A stretch of DNA of 64,000 nucleotides from the NCBI GenBank assembly GCA_022508505.1, contig JAFLVC010000009.1:20513-84512 (forward strand), given 5' to 3'. The position numbers and the translations under genes are program-made. The stretch comes from Clostridiales bacterium (GTDB lineage: Bacteria > Bacillota > Clostridia > Christensenellales > Pumilibacteraceae). This document shows, piece after piece, positions 9,736 through 19,084 of the stretch. Below the pieces are notes generated by a model. It was not told where the DNA came from. It did not search any database and saw only the letters and a list, made by a program, of their open reading frames with translations. Each line of letters opens with the position of its first letter. Position 1 is the stretch's first letter.

Positions 9736-9823
9736 GCCGGTGTGGTGGAATTGGCAGACGCGCCGGACTCAAAATCCGGTGGGCTAATCACCCGTGTCGG
9801 TTCGACTCCGACCACCGGCACCA
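9736..9823 (+). tRNA. tRNA-Leu (anticodon CAA)
   Basis: Acceptor arms GCCGGTG and CACCGGC pair perfectly. The anticodon stem CCGGA/TCCGG encloses the loop CTCAAAA, giving anticodon CAA. A long class-II variable arm and the T arm GTCGG-TTCGACT-CCGAC follow. The 3' CCA is encoded in the gene. Confidence 0.97.
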
Positions 9824-9858
9824 AAAATCGGAAATGCGCAAAGCATTGCCGATTTTTA
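9824..9858 (+). terminator. Terminator of tRNA-Leu
   Basis: The hairpin pairs AAAATCGG with CCGATTTT and has an inner AATGC/GCATT helix, followed by a TACTTTTT tract. It starts immediately after the CCA end. Confidence 0.75.
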
Positions 9859-9912
9859 CTTTTTACTATACACTTATAATTTGCCCAATAAAAATATGTT
9901 CTTTAAAAAGGG

Positions 9913-9941
9913 TTGCGTTTTGCGGGCGAATATATTATAAT
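9913..9941 (+). promoter_or_regulatory. Promoter of the arginine cluster
   Basis: TTGCGT, 17 bp, TATAAT. The leader to argC is about 22 nt and has only a weak GGAT ribosome site. No clear ARG operator was recognised. Confidence 0.65.
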
Positions 9942-9970
9942 GTATAGGAAATTTTACTTTCGGATCGGTT

Positions 9971-10963
9971 ATGAAAAACAAGATAAAAGCCGCGGTGATA
10001 GGCGCTAACGGCTACGCCGGCGCAGAGACCGCACGCCTTCTTTTTTCCCATCCGCAGGTCGAGCTCGTAGCTCTCACGAGCCGCGCCAACAGCGGAAAAC
10101 AAGTGTGCGAAATCATCCCGGGCATTGATAAAAGCCTCGTATTTGTCGACGCCGACGCCCCCGCAATCAAAAAGGCGGACGTCGTTTTCGTCGCGCTGCC
10201 GCAGACGGCGGGCGCGCAGATTGTCGGCGAGCTCATCGACGGCGGAGTTCGCGTCGTCGACCTGTCGGCAGACTACCGCTTTGACGACGTCGATACGTAC
10301 AACCGCGTCTACGGCGTTACGCATCCTCGCCCCGACCTGTCTCAAATGGCGGTGTACGGGCTTTGCGAGCATAACCGCGAAAAAATCAAGTCCGCGAAGC
10401 TCGTCGCAAACCCCGGGTGCTACGTTACGAGCGCCCTGCTCCCCCTGCTTCCGCTCGCAAAAGCAAACCTCGCGACCGACATCATTATCGACGCGAAAAG
10501 CGGCGTGTCGGGCGCGGGCAGAAAGAGCGACGAGGCGTATTCGTTCTGCGCGCTCGACGAGAGCTTTAAGGCGTACGGCGTTTTCACGCACCGCCACGCT
10601 CCCGAGATTGCGGAAAAGTTAGGCACGCCCGTTCTTTTCACTCCCCACCTTTTGCCGATCAAGCGCGGAATACTTTCCACAATATACTTCAAGACAACCG
10701 ACGCAAACAAAGCGGAGTCGATTCTCAAAACCGCATACGAGAACGAGCCGTTCGTATCGTACTCGCCCGCGCTTCCGCAAATATCGGAAGTCGCGCACAC
10801 CAACCGCTGCGTGTTTTCGGCGAAGTTCGAGGAGACCCGCGGCATAATCGTTTCGGTAATCGACAACCTATTGAAGGGTGCGGCGGGACAAGCCGTGCAA
10901 AACATGAACATCATGTTCGGGCTCGACGAAACGGCGGGACTCCCCACAGTTTCGCCGATATAA
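9971..10963 (+). CDS. argC: N-acetyl-gamma-glutamyl-phosphate reductase
   Basis: 330 residues, close to the usual length of the long ArgC type. The N-terminal NADP-binding motif is GANGYAGAE. The catalytic cysteine lies in ANPGCYVT (Cys150), and GVSGAGRK and the C-terminal dimer region are present. It reduces N-acetylglutamyl phosphate to the semialdehyde in arginine synthesis, in the cytosol. It is the first gene of argC-argB-argD, with argB following after 46 bp. An argJ gene, often found between argC and argB in Bacillota, is absent here. Confidence 0.96.
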   Translation: MKNKIKAAVIGANGYAGAETARLLFSHPQVELVALTSRANSGKQVCEIIPGIDKSLVFVDADAPAIKKADVVFVALPQTAGAQIVGELIDGGVRVVDLSADYRFDDVDTYNRVYGVTHPRPDLSQMAVYGLCEHNREKIKSAKLVANPGCYVTSALLPLLPLAKANLATDIIIDAKSGVSGAGRKSDEAYSFCALDESFKAYGVFTHRHAPEIAEKLGTPVLFTPHLLPIKRGILSTIYFKTTDANKAESILKTAYENEPFVSYSPALPQISEVAHTNRCVFSAKFEETRGIIVSVIDNLLKGAAGQAVQNMNIMFGLDETAGLPTVSPI

Positions 10964-11009
10964 CGGCATAACGGCAAAAATCGAATCATTATATATTAAG
11001 GTTGACAAC

Positions 11010-11873
11010 ATGAAAGACAGTTACAAGCAGACAATAGAGCGCGCCAACATCATTTGCGAAGCGCTCCCGTACATACAGAAGTACCGCGGCAAAACGCTCG
11101 TCATCAAGTACGGCGGCAACGCCATGAACGACGAAGCGATCACGACGACCATACTTCAAGATATCGCCGCGCTCAAAATCGTCGGCGTAAACCCCATACT
11201 CGTTCACGGCGGCGGGCCGGAAATCAACAAGATGCTCTCACGCCTCGGCATAAAACCGCAGTTCAAAAACGGTCTGCGCGTAACCGACGAGGCGACGATG
11301 GAGATTGCGCAGATGATTCTGTGCGGCAAGATCAACAAGAACATTGTCGGCGAGCTCAATTCGCTCGGCGTCAAGGCGATCGGGCTGTGCGGCAAGGATT
11401 CGCAGCTCATCAAGGCGGAAAGTTACGACGGCGAGCTCGGCTACGTCGGCAAAATCACAGAGATCAACTCAAAGCTTCTGGAAATCCTCGCCGAGGACGA
11501 GTTCGTTCCCGTAATTGCGTCCATTGCGACAGACGACGCCGGCAACAGCTACAACGTGAACGCCGACGTCGCGGCGGCGGCAATCGGCGCCGCCATGCAC
11601 GCCGAAAAGCTGCTGTTCCTGTCCGACATCGACGGCATTATGTCCAACAAGGACGACAAGGAGACGCTTATCGACCGCATTTCGGTAGCCGAGCTTCGCC
11701 GCATGATAGACAGCGGCGCGGTGTCGGGCGGCATGGTGCCCAAGGCGAACAGCTGCATAGACGCAATCGAGCGCGGAATAAACAGCGTGTTCGTTCTCAA
11801 CGGCACGCTCCCCCATTCCATACTTTTGGAGCTTTTCACAGACGACGGCGTCGGCACGATGATAGAGCGCTAA
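11010..11873 (+). CDS. argB: Acetylglutamate kinase
   Basis: 287 residues of the amino-acid kinase fold. KYGGNAM near residue 33 and the GGGPEINKML glycine loop near residue 69 bind ATP and N-acetylglutamate. SGGMVPK near the C-terminal part is also typical. It phosphorylates N-acetylglutamate as the second step of arginine synthesis. An AAGG site lies upstream of the ATG. It sits between argC and argD with short gaps, consistent with an operon. Confidence 0.96.
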   Translation: MKDSYKQTIERANIICEALPYIQKYRGKTLVIKYGGNAMNDEAITTTILQDIAALKIVGVNPILVHGGGPEINKMLSRLGIKPQFKNGLRVTDEATMEIAQMILCGKINKNIVGELNSLGVKAIGLCGKDSQLIKAESYDGELGYVGKITEINSKLLEILAEDEFVPVIASIATDDAGNSYNVNADVAAAAIGAAMHAEKLLFLSDIDGIMSNKDDKETLIDRISVAELRRMIDSGAVSGGMVPKANSCIDAIERGINSVFVLNGTLPHSILLELFTDDGVGTMIER

Positions 11874-11909
11874 ACCGATTGGCGCAAAAATTTCCCAAAA
11901 AGGTGTCAG

Positions 11910-13106
11910 ATGAATTTCAATAAAATCAAGGAAGCGGAAGCGGCGCATTACATGCCGGTTTTTGTCCGCGACAACATCGCAATAGACCACGGCGAAGGCA
12001 ACTACCTCTTCGACACTAACGGCAACAAGTACCTCGATTTCGTTGCGGGCATTGCGACAAACGCCCTCGGCTATAACAACCCCGAACTCACGGAAGCGAT
12101 TTGCGACCAGGTAAAAAAGGTAATGCACGTTTCCAATCACTACTATACCGAAGTGCAGTCGCGGTATATCTCGCGACTTTGCAAGGCGTCGGGATTTTCG
12201 CGCGCGTTTTTGTGCAATTCGGGCGCGGAGGCCAACGAGTGCGCAATCAAGCTCGCGCGAAAGGTGTTTAAAAACCGCGGAACGAGCAAAAAGATACTCG
12301 CGTCCGAGGGCGCATTCCACGGCAGAACGCTCGCCACCCTCACCGTCACCGACAACAAAAATCAGCACGAGCAATATTCGCCACTCCCCGTCGGATTCGA
12401 CACATTCAAGTACAACGACTTCGACGACTTCAAGGCAAAGCTAACGGGCGACGTCGGCGCGGTCATGATAGAAACCATTCAGGGAGAGCGCGGCGTAAGG
12501 CCGTTCGACAACGACTTTTTGGTGAACGCGTACGTGCTCTGTAAGTCGAAAGATATCCTGTTCATCGTCGACGAGATACAGACGGGCATGGGACGGACGG
12601 GCAAACTGTTCTCCTTCGAGCATTTCGGCATTCAGCCCGACATAATCACGCTCGCAAAAGGCATAGCGGGCGGAATTCCGATGGGCGCCTGCCTTGCGAC
12701 CGAGGAAGTCGGCACAGCGTTTGCCGTCGGCGACCACGGCTCGACCTTCGGCGGGAACGCCCTCGCCTGCGCCGCTGCCGACAAGGTTTTGGAAATTTTG
12801 ACCGACGGCGGACTGTTGGAAAGAGCGGCGGCGGTCGGAGAATATCTCGGCAATGCGCTCGCGCATTTTTCAAAGTACAACTTTATAACCGACATTCGCG
12901 GGCTGGGACTCATGCGCGGACTGCAGTTGTCCGAAAAAATCCCCGCGCGCTCCTTTGAAGAAAAGCTCCGCGAGCGCGGATACCTTGTAAACGTCGCAGG
13001 GAATAACACGATACGGCTCGTCCCGCCGCTGACGATAACGCCGTCCGAAATCGACGGATTTATAGCCGCACTCGATGAAATTTGCGCGGCAACCAACGTA
13101 ATTTAA
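11910..13106 (+). CDS. argD: Acetylornithine aminotransferase
   Basis: 398 residues, a class-III PLP aminotransferase. NSGAEANECAIKLAR binds phosphate, VDEIQTGMGRTG follows, and the PLP lysine is Lys250 in TLAKGIAGG. It converts N-acetylglutamate semialdehyde to N-acetylornithine. AAGGTG precedes the ATG. It is the last gene of the first transcript, since a hairpin terminator follows the stop. ArgD homologues may also act on succinyl-diaminopimelate precursors. Confidence 0.95.
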   Translation: MNFNKIKEAEAAHYMPVFVRDNIAIDHGEGNYLFDTNGNKYLDFVAGIATNALGYNNPELTEAICDQVKKVMHVSNHYYTEVQSRYISRLCKASGFSRAFLCNSGAEANECAIKLARKVFKNRGTSKKILASEGAFHGRTLATLTVTDNKNQHEQYSPLPVGFDTFKYNDFDDFKAKLTGDVGAVMIETIQGERGVRPFDNDFLVNAYVLCKSKDILFIVDEIQTGMGRTGKLFSFEHFGIQPDIITLAKGIAGGIPMGACLATEEVGTAFAVGDHGSTFGGNALACAAADKVLEILTDGGLLERAAAVGEYLGNALAHFSKYNFITDIRGLGLMRGLQLSEKIPARSFEEKLRERGYLVNVAGNNTIRLVPPLTITPSEIDGFIAALDEICAATNVI

Positions 13107-13115
13107 ACAACTTTG

Positions 13116-13157
13116 CCCGCTTTTGTGTCTATTTGCTTGCCAAAAGCGGGTTTCATT
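13116..13157 (+). terminator. Terminator after argD
   Basis: CCCGCTTTTG (13116-13125) pairs with CAAAAGCGGG (13141-13150) across a 15-nt loop and is followed by TTTCATTT. Its descending arm lies inside the argF promoter. Confidence 0.65.
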
Positions 13158-13165
13158 TGTTATAA
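13137..13165 (+). promoter_or_regulatory. Promoter of argF
   Basis: TTGCCA (13137-13142), 17 bp, TATAAT (13160-13165). It overlaps the 3' arm of the argD terminator. The predicted leader is about 80 nt and includes a small CCGCA/TGCGG hairpin before the ribosome site. Confidence 0.8.
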
Positions 13166-13249
13166 TAACCTTTAGTTGGGGCGAAAAGCTCCAAAAAATC
13201 ATGCTTTTTTCCGCATAGCGCGAGCTTGCGGTTAACAACGAGGATAATC

Positions 13250-14197
13250 ATGGACGTTTCATCATACAAGCCGAAAGGCCGCGTCGAGCACAGGCACCTT
13301 CTGAACCTTCTCGACTGGTCGACCACCGATATCTACGAGGTCCTGCATCTTGCGGCAAACCTCAAAAACGCGTTCAAGCGCGGCAAAAAACACGAGCTTT
13401 TAAAGGGCAAAACCCTTGCAATGATATTTTCCAAATCGTCGACGCGCACACGCGTTTCGTTCGAAATGGGCATGCACCAGCTCGGCGGGCACTCGCTGTT
13501 CCTTTCGAACAACGATATTCAGCTCGGCCGCGGCGAAACAATTCACGACACCGCAAAGGTGCTGTCGCGCTACGGCATTGACGGCGTTATGATACGCACG
13601 TTCAAGCAGTCGGACGTCGAATCTCTCGCCGAGTACGGTAATTTCGCAGTCATTAACGGCCTGACCGACGACTTCCACCCCTGCCAGGCGCTCGCCGACA
13701 TCATGACCGTTTCGGAGACCTTCGGGCGGCTCAACGGCATCAAGCTCGCGTACTTCGGCGACGGAAACAACGTCGCGCACTCGCTCATGCTCGCCGGCGC
13801 AAAGACGGGTATGAAGGTGTATATATGCTCGCCAAAGGGCTTTGAACCAAACCAAGATATAACCAAAGCGGCACAAGAATGCGGCGACGTCGTAGTTACC
13901 GACAGCGTTGAAGAAGCGGCTGAAGGCGCAGACGTGCTGTACACCGACGTGTTCTTTTCAATGGGTCAGGAAAAGGATCCCGAAAAGGAAGCGGCGCTCA
14001 TGCCATATCAGGTCAATTCGGAAGTGCTCGGCATGGCGAAGAAGAATGCGGTGTTCATGCACTGCCTCCCCGCTCACCGCGGCGAAGAGGTTACGGAGAC
14101 GGTCATCGACTCCTCGCACTCAATAATATTCGAAGAAGCGGAAAACAGACTGCACGCGCAAAAAGCTGTCATGTGCCTGTTGATGGGTAAAAAGTAA
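13250..14197 (+). CDS. argF: Ornithine carbamoyltransferase
   Basis: 315 residues. The carbamoyl-phosphate loop SSTRTR lies near residues 62-67, HPCQALAD near 143 with the conserved His and Gln, and the ornithine-side HCLPAHRGEE near 270. It makes citrulline from ornithine and carbamoyl phosphate. ATG 13250 is chosen because GAGGATAATC precedes it; an upstream in-frame ATG at 13226 lacks a site. The stop overlaps the next start by one base (TAATG), so the downstream GNAT gene is likely translationally coupled. Confidence 0.95.
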   Translation: MDVSSYKPKGRVEHRHLLNLLDWSTTDIYEVLHLAANLKNAFKRGKKHELLKGKTLAMIFSKSSTRTRVSFEMGMHQLGGHSLFLSNNDIQLGRGETIHDTAKVLSRYGIDGVMIRTFKQSDVESLAEYGNFAVINGLTDDFHPCQALADIMTVSETFGRLNGIKLAYFGDGNNVAHSLMLAGAKTGMKVYICSPKGFEPNQDITKAAQECGDVVVTDSVEEAAEGADVLYTDVFFSMGQEKDPEKEAALMPYQVNSEVLGMAKKNAVFMHCLPAHRGEEVTETVIDSSHSIIFEEAENRLHAQKAVMCLLMGKK

Positions 14198-14703
14198 TGT
14201 TCCTTGCGATACGCCGCGCTGTCGACGACGACACTGCCGAGGTTTTAAGAATAACCAAAGAATCCTTTTCGCTGTACCAGGACGAATTGCACGTCAATTA
14301 CGAGGTCAAAGCGCTGAAGGAAACCATCGAAACCACTCTTCGTGACATACGCGAAAACGCTGTGTTTGTCGTGGAGAGATTCGGCAAGCTGTGCGGCGCG
14401 ATCCGCATAAAAAAACTGTCCGACGACCTTTGGTATATTTACAGGTTCGGCGTTACGCCCGAAATCTCGCACACAGGGCTTGGCTCCGCCCTTCTCGACG
14501 CCGCAATCACATATGCGTCGAATAGCGGAGCAAAGGCGATTGCTCTCCACACCAACGCCAAGTATTACAGCCTCGCCCGCTACTACTACGGCAAACAATT
14601 TTACGTTCACTCCACGTCATTGGACCGCGGATACGTCAGAGCGCTGTTCGTCCTCGAGCTGGACGACAGCGGCGTCGACCTGTCCCCCGCCTTTTTGATG
14701 TAA
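14197..14703 (+). CDS. GNAT-family N-acetyltransferase coupled to argF
   Basis: 168 residues with a single GNAT domain. The acetyl-CoA loop corresponds to SHTGLGSALL near residues 90-99, followed by the typical TNAKYYSLARYYYGK segment. Its ATG shares one base with the argF stop. Because the cluster has argC, argB, argD and argF but no argJ or argA, a role as a short N-acetylglutamate synthase, as in actinobacterial ArgA, is a reasonable inference. It is not shown by sequence alone. It may also acetylate another small molecule or a protein. Confidence 0.8.
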   Translation: MFLAIRRAVDDDTAEVLRITKESFSLYQDELHVNYEVKALKETIETTLRDIRENAVFVVERFGKLCGAIRIKKLSDDLWYIYRFGVTPEISHTGLGSALLDAAITYASNSGAKAIALHTNAKYYSLARYYYGKQFYVHSTSLDRGYVRALFVLELDDSGVDLSPAFLM

Positions 14704-14772
14704 AGCAAAACACACCTCAGATAAGTGCCGCTTAAGCTCGCGGTAATCTAACAAAAAAAGAGGATAACAACC

Positions 14773-15639
14773 ATGGGCTTCATCTTAGCAACCGACTCGA
14801 CTTGCGACATTCCTCGCGAGACGCTCAAAGAAATGGACATCGAATCGCGCGACCTCACCTACTACGTCGACGACGTCGAGTACAAAGAGCACAGCGCGAA
14901 CAAGCTCGGCTTTCACGAGTTCTACGACAAAATGCGCGGCGGCGCAAAAACTCACACCTCAATGATAAACGAGGACGACGCGCGCGAGTTTTTGACAGAG
15001 CTGCTCAAGCGCGGCGAGGATATTTTGTATATCGCGTTCGACAGCGCGCTCTCCGGCACTTACGACAACTTTAAGCGCATAGCGGATGAACTCAACGCGA
15101 CCGCCGCCAACAAAATTTGCATCGTCGACTCGATTTCGGCGGCAGGCGGCGAAGGTCTGCTCGTCACACTCGTCGACCAAAAGCGCAAGAGCGGCGCGTC
15201 GTTCGAAGAGACGTGCGAGTATGCGGAAAACATCAAACATCACGTCATGCACTATTTTATAGTGGACGACCTCAAATACCTCGCCCGCGGCGGACGGCTC
15301 AGTAAGGGCACGGCAATCGTAGGCAACCTCATCAACATCAAGCCGGTGCTTCACGTAGACCCCATCGGCAGACTTGTTCCGTTCAAAAAAGTTTTCGGGC
15401 GCAAAAAATCGTTGCGCACCCTGCTCGACAAAATGGAAGAGCGCTATAACCGCGAAAGCGACGTGTGCTACATATCGCACGGCGACTGCGAAGACGAGGC
15501 GCAATGGCTTGCCGACGCAATCAAGGAAAAGCTCGGAATCGAACCGAAAATACTGCCCCTCGACTACGTCATAGGCTCGCACTCAGGCCCCGGCACGCTC
15601 GCCCTGTTCTTTACGGGCGACGACCGCCAAGAAAAGTAA
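14773..15639 (+). CDS. DegV-family fatty-acid-binding protein
   Basis: 288 residues. ATDSTCDIP at the N-terminus is the DegV signature with the lipid-contacting Ser/Thr. GTYDNF, VDSISAAGGEG and YLARGGRLSKG are further conserved blocks. Family members bind a fatty acid and, in some Firmicutes, act as FakB partners of the fatty acid kinase FakA, which is not in this window. GAGGATAACAACC precedes the ATG. It stands alone between the GNAT gene and a strong terminator. Confidence 0.93.
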   Translation: MGFILATDSTCDIPRETLKEMDIESRDLTYYVDDVEYKEHSANKLGFHEFYDKMRGGAKTHTSMINEDDAREFLTELLKRGEDILYIAFDSALSGTYDNFKRIADELNATAANKICIVDSISAAGGEGLLVTLVDQKRKSGASFEETCEYAENIKHHVMHYFIVDDLKYLARGGRLSKGTAIVGNLINIKPVLHVDPIGRLVPFKKVFGRKKSLRTLLDKMEERYNRESDVCYISHGDCEDEAQWLADAIKEKLGIEPKILPLDYVIGSHSGPGTLALFFTGDDRQEK

Positions 15640-15670
15640 CTTATAGAGCATATTGCTTTAAAGCACTTAA

Positions 15671-15706
15671 AAAGCTCTTCGAATTGTTCGAAGAGCTTTC
15701 TTTTTG
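15671..15706. terminator. Strong bidirectional terminator
   Basis: AAAGCTCTTCGAA, loop TTG, then the exact complement, followed by CTTTTT. It lies between the convergent DegV and rubredoxin-fusion genes. Confidence 0.9.
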
Positions 15707-15732
15707 CATTATTTAGCGAGTAAACGCCTTAT

Positions 15733-16389
15733 TTACTTAACTTCGCTGAACATTTCGGCGCCGACGCCGCAAATCGGGCACTCGAAGCCTTCGGGCAGTT
15801 CGTCGCCCTCGTACTCGTAGCCGCAAATCGCGCAGACGTACTTGCGCTTGCCCTTCTTTTGCTCGGCGGGCTCGTCCTTGCCGAGCTGTTCGGGCGGAAC
15901 GTAGGTCGGGGCGTTTTTGGGGCTCGCGCCCTTGACCACCCTGTGGTAGTACGAATAAGTCATTGGATCGGCGCTTGCGAAGGTTTCGGAAGCTATGAGC
16001 TTGCCCAAGAACACGGTGTGCGTCGAGGTTTCCATGGAGTCGACGACCTCGCATACGAGATAGCCGCAGGAGTCCGTAAGCACAGGCAAACCCTCGACCG
16101 TCTTGTAGTTTACGGCCTTGAACTTGTCGACCGTCTCGCTCGACTTAAACCCGAACGTGCCGATAACCGTCGGATCGCAGTCCTCGGCGAGCACCGAAAT
16201 TGCGAACTTCCCCGTCTTTTTGATGCACTTGTTGGTGTAGTTGTTGTGGTTGACGCTCACCGCAAACGTCGCGGGTTCGGACGTTATTTGAACGGCGCAG
16301 TTAGCGATACAGCCCTTGGGGCTCTTGCCGTCAAGCGACGTCACGACGTACATACCGTAAGAAAGCTTTTGAATAACACTGAGTGCCAT
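15733..16389 (-). CDS. Flavin reductase-rubredoxin fusion (high-molecular-weight rubredoxin type)
   Basis: 218 residues. Residues 1-155 are a flavin-reductase-like FMN-binding domain (GCIANCAVQIT near 26). A charged linker leads to a C-terminal rubredoxin with CAICGYEYEG and CPICGVG, giving the four iron cysteines. Such fusions pass electrons from NAD(P)H to rubredoxin partners such as flavodiiron proteins in oxygen or NO detoxification of anaerobes. GAGGTAAATAATC precedes the ATG. The context is monocistronic. Confidence 0.92.
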   Translation of the reverse strand: MALSVIQKLSYGMYVVTSLDGKSPKGCIANCAVQITSEPATFAVSVNHNNYTNKCIKKTGKFAISVLAEDCDPTVIGTFGFKSSETVDKFKAVNYKTVEGLPVLTDSCGYLVCEVVDSMETSTHTVFLGKLIASETFASADPMTYSYYHRVVKGASPKNAPTYVPPEQLGKDEPAEQKKGKRKYVCAICGYEYEGDELPEGFECPICGVGAEMFSEVK

Positions 16390-16438
16390 GATTATTTACC
16401 TCTTTTTTATTATTTAACAGTTTGAGCTGTGCTACCCA

Positions 16439-17020
16439 CTAATCGAGAAGGTAATCCAAGCTCATCGAGTATGCGGGAATAAACGTTTCGATGAAGTACT
16501 TGACCGATTTTTCAGGCGCGTCCTCCAATCCCTTGACCGTCGCGTCGTACGCGTTCTTGAACTCGCTGTTGCCGACGGCAAGCTCCTCCACGCATTTTAT
16601 GAGCGCGCTGAGCTTATCCGCGCGTTTTACGATTTTGTATTCCGCGCTCGACTTGTCGGGCTGAACGCACGCAGAAAATGCGTCCTTGAGCTCGTCGGGG
16701 AGCGTTGCCAAAAGCTTTTTCTCGGCGCGGCTTTCGATGTTTTTGTACGCGCGGTTGATGTCCGCGTCGTAATACTTGACGGGCGTGGGAAGATCGCCGG
16801 TGACGACCTCCGCCGACTCGTGATAGAGTGCGAGCACCGCCGCCTTTTCGCCGTCGAGCTTGCCGCCGAACAACGTGTTTTCTATGACGCACAGCGCATG
16901 TGCTATCATGGCAACCTGCGTCGTGTGTTGCGCCACGTCTTCCTTAGTCGTATTGCGCATGAGCGCCCACCTATCGATGAGCTTCATGCGGTCGAGGAAT
17001 GCGAAAAACTTACTCGTCAT
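16439..17020 (-). CDS. HD-domain 5'-deoxynucleotidase (YfbR-like)
   Basis: 193 residues. The HD metal site is formed by [10 protein letters not shown] and [19 protein letters not shown], the latter close to the YfbR signature. It probably dephosphorylates deoxynucleoside 5'-monophosphates. The ATG lies 11 nt inside the end of the transketolase gene, so the two are translationally linked; an in-frame GTG is 3 nt earlier. The HD second residue is Glu (HE) rather than Asp. Confidence 0.85.
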   Translation of the reverse strand: MTSKFFAFLDRMKLIDRWALMRNTTKEDVAQHTTQVAMIAHALCVIENTLFGGKLDGEKAAVLALYHESAEVVTGDLPTPVKYYDADINRAYKNIESRAEKKLLATLPDELKDAFSACVQPDKSSAEYKIVKRADKLSALIKCVEELAVGNSEFKNAYDATVKGLEDAPEKSVKYFIETFIPAYSMSLDYLLD

Positions 17021-19010
17021 CACGTGCCGCCGCCGCTTTCGCGCTTGCTTTTATCGTCTTTTTGGCGAGCTTAATCACATTGTCTACCGTAAAGCCGCTT
17101 ATCTCGAACATGACGGACGCGGGCGCCGACATGCCGAACCTATCTATGCAGCAGCACTCGCCGTCGAGACCGACGTACTTGTACCAGCTCGTCGACCGCC
17201 CCGCCTCCACCGCGACGCGGGCTCTGACGCTTGACGGAAGCACCGACTCGCGGTACTTTTGCGTCTGAATATCGAAAAGCTCCATGCACGGCATGCTGAC
17301 GACGCGCGCGTCAATTCCCTCCGCCTTGAGCTTTTCCTTAGCTTCAATGGAAAGCGCGAGCTCCGAGCCGTTGGAGATGAGGATGACGTCGGGCGTCTCC
17401 TTTTCGCTGTCCGAAACGATATATCCGCCGTACAGCGCGTCGGTACCCGTGCAGTCGAGCTGTTTGAGTCCCTGTCTCGACAGGACTATCGCCGTCGGGC
17501 TCTTGCCCGTCCACGCCGATTCATATGCCGCCGCAGTCTCCTTGGAGTCCGCCGGACGGAAAACCTTTATGCCGGGAATGGAGCGCAGCATTTCGAGCTG
17601 CTCTATAGGCTGATGCGTGGGACCGTCCTCGCCCACTCCTATCGAGTCGTGGGAAAGAATGTACACCGCGGGAATATTCATGAGTGCGCTCATGCGTATC
17701 GCCGCTTTCATGTAGTCGGAGAACACGGTGAACGTCGCGCAGAACGGGAGTAAGCCGCCGTGCAGGTACATGCCGTTTATCATGGCGCCCATGGCGTGCT
17801 CGCGTATGCCGAAGTGGATGTTGCGCCCGACGCTTTCCGCAGACATGTCGCCACCGCCACTTATGACGACCATGTTGCTCGTCGCAAGGTCTGCGGAGCC
17901 GCCGACTATAAACGGGTTCTTTTCGGCTATAATGTTGAGTATGCGCTGCGACGACGCGCGGGTCGCCTCGTCCTTGCTCGGCATATCGTAAATGCTGTCG
18001 AGAACGTCGAAGTCTATCTCAGCCTTTCTCCAGCGCATAAACTCTTCGTAGTCCTCGGGGTACTTGGTCTTGTATGCCTTGACTGCCTTGTTCCACTCGC
18101 TCTCGTACTTGGCGAGCGTGGGAGCAAGCTCGGCTATGCCGTCGGTCACCTGCGACGACACCTCGAACGGCTTTACCTTGTACGAAAGAGCCTTCCTAAG
18201 CTCTGCGACGTTTGCCGCGCCGAGCGGTGCGCCGTGGCACTTGCACGTGCCCGCAAGCGGCGAACCGTACCCTATCGTCGTGTCGACGATGATGAGCGAC
18301 GGCCTTGTCGTGTCCGCTTTTGCGAGCGTGATCGCCGCGGAGATCTGCTCGATGCTCTCGCCGTCGACGACGCGAATGACCTGCCAGCCGAGCGCTTCGT
18401 GGCGCTTGCCGACGTCCTCTGTAAACGCGAGGTCGGTGCTGCCTTCAATGGTTATCTTGTTGCTGTCGTAGAGGACGATGAGCTTGCCGAGCTTCAATGT
18501 GCCGGCAATGGACGCCGCCTCGTTTTCTATGCCTTCCATCATGCAGCCGTCGCCGCAGAGCGCATATGTATAGTGGTCTACTATCTTGCAATCGGGTTTA
18601 TTGAACTTTTCGGAAAGAATTCTTTCGGCGAGCGCAAAGCCGACTGCGTTTGCTACGCCCTGACCGAGCGGACCCGTCGAAACCTCTACGCCCGCCGTTA
18701 CGCCGTACTCGGGATGTCCGGGCGTCTTGGAGGTGTACTGACGGAAGCGCATGAGGTCCTCTTTTGTGAGACCGTAATCGAATATGTGAAGCAGCGAGTA
18801 CAACAACATCGAGCCGTGCCCTGCCGAAAGCACAAACCTGTCACGGTCGAAAAAGTTGGGATTTTTGGGGTTATGCTTTAGGTGGCGCGACCACAGCGTG
18901 TACGCCATTGGCGCCGCGCCGAGGCATATTCCCGGGTGTCCGCTGTTGGCTTTTTCAATAGCTTCCGCGCACAGCACTCTTATAGTAGAGATTGTCAGCT
19001 TATCATCCAT
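17010..19010 (-). CDS. tkt: Transketolase
   Basis: 666 residues, full length. The thiamine pyrophosphate motif [15 protein letters not shown] lies near residues 150-165. [21 protein letters not shown] in the pyrimidine domain and the C-terminal domain are present. It transfers two-carbon units in the non-oxidative pentose phosphate pathway, which supplies erythrose 4-phosphate for the shikimate genes nearby. AAGGAGAGAACAAC precedes the ATG. It overlaps the YfbR gene downstream. Confidence 0.97.
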   Translation of the reverse strand: MDDKLTISTIRVLCAEAIEKANSGHPGICLGAAPMAYTLWSRHLKHNPKNPNFFDRDRFVLSAGHGSMLLYSLLHIFDYGLTKEDLMRFRQYTSKTPGHPEYGVTAGVEVSTGPLGQGVANAVGFALAERILSEKFNKPDCKIVDHYTYALCGDGCMMEGIENEAASIAGTLKLGKLIVLYDSNKITIEGSTDLAFTEDVGKRHEALGWQVIRVVDGESIEQISAAITLAKADTTRPSLIIVDTTIGYGSPLAGTCKCHGAPLGAANVAELRKALSYKVKPFEVSSQVTDGIAELAPTLAKYESEWNKAVKAYKTKYPEDYEEFMRWRKAEIDFDVLDSIYDMPSKDEATRASSQRILNIIAEKNPFIVGGSADLATSNMVVISGGGDMSAESVGRNIHFGIREHAMGAMINGMYLHGGLLPFCATFTVFSDYMKAAIRMSALMNIPAVYILSHDSIGVGEDGPTHQPIEQLEMLRSIPGIKVFRPADSKETAAAYESAWTGKSPTAIVLSRQGLKQLDCTGTDALYGGYIVSDSEKETPDVILISNGSELALSIEAKEKLKAEGIDARVVSMPCMELFDIQTQKYRESVLPSSVRARVAVEAGRSTSWYKYVGLDGECCCIDRFGMSAPASVMFEISGFTVDNVIKLAKKTIKASAKAAAARDDE

Positions 19011-19084
19011 GTTGTTCTCTCCTTGGGTTTTTTCCGATTGACAATTTGTCTTTACTTATTTTTTACAAGCTTATTTTAAGCCCG

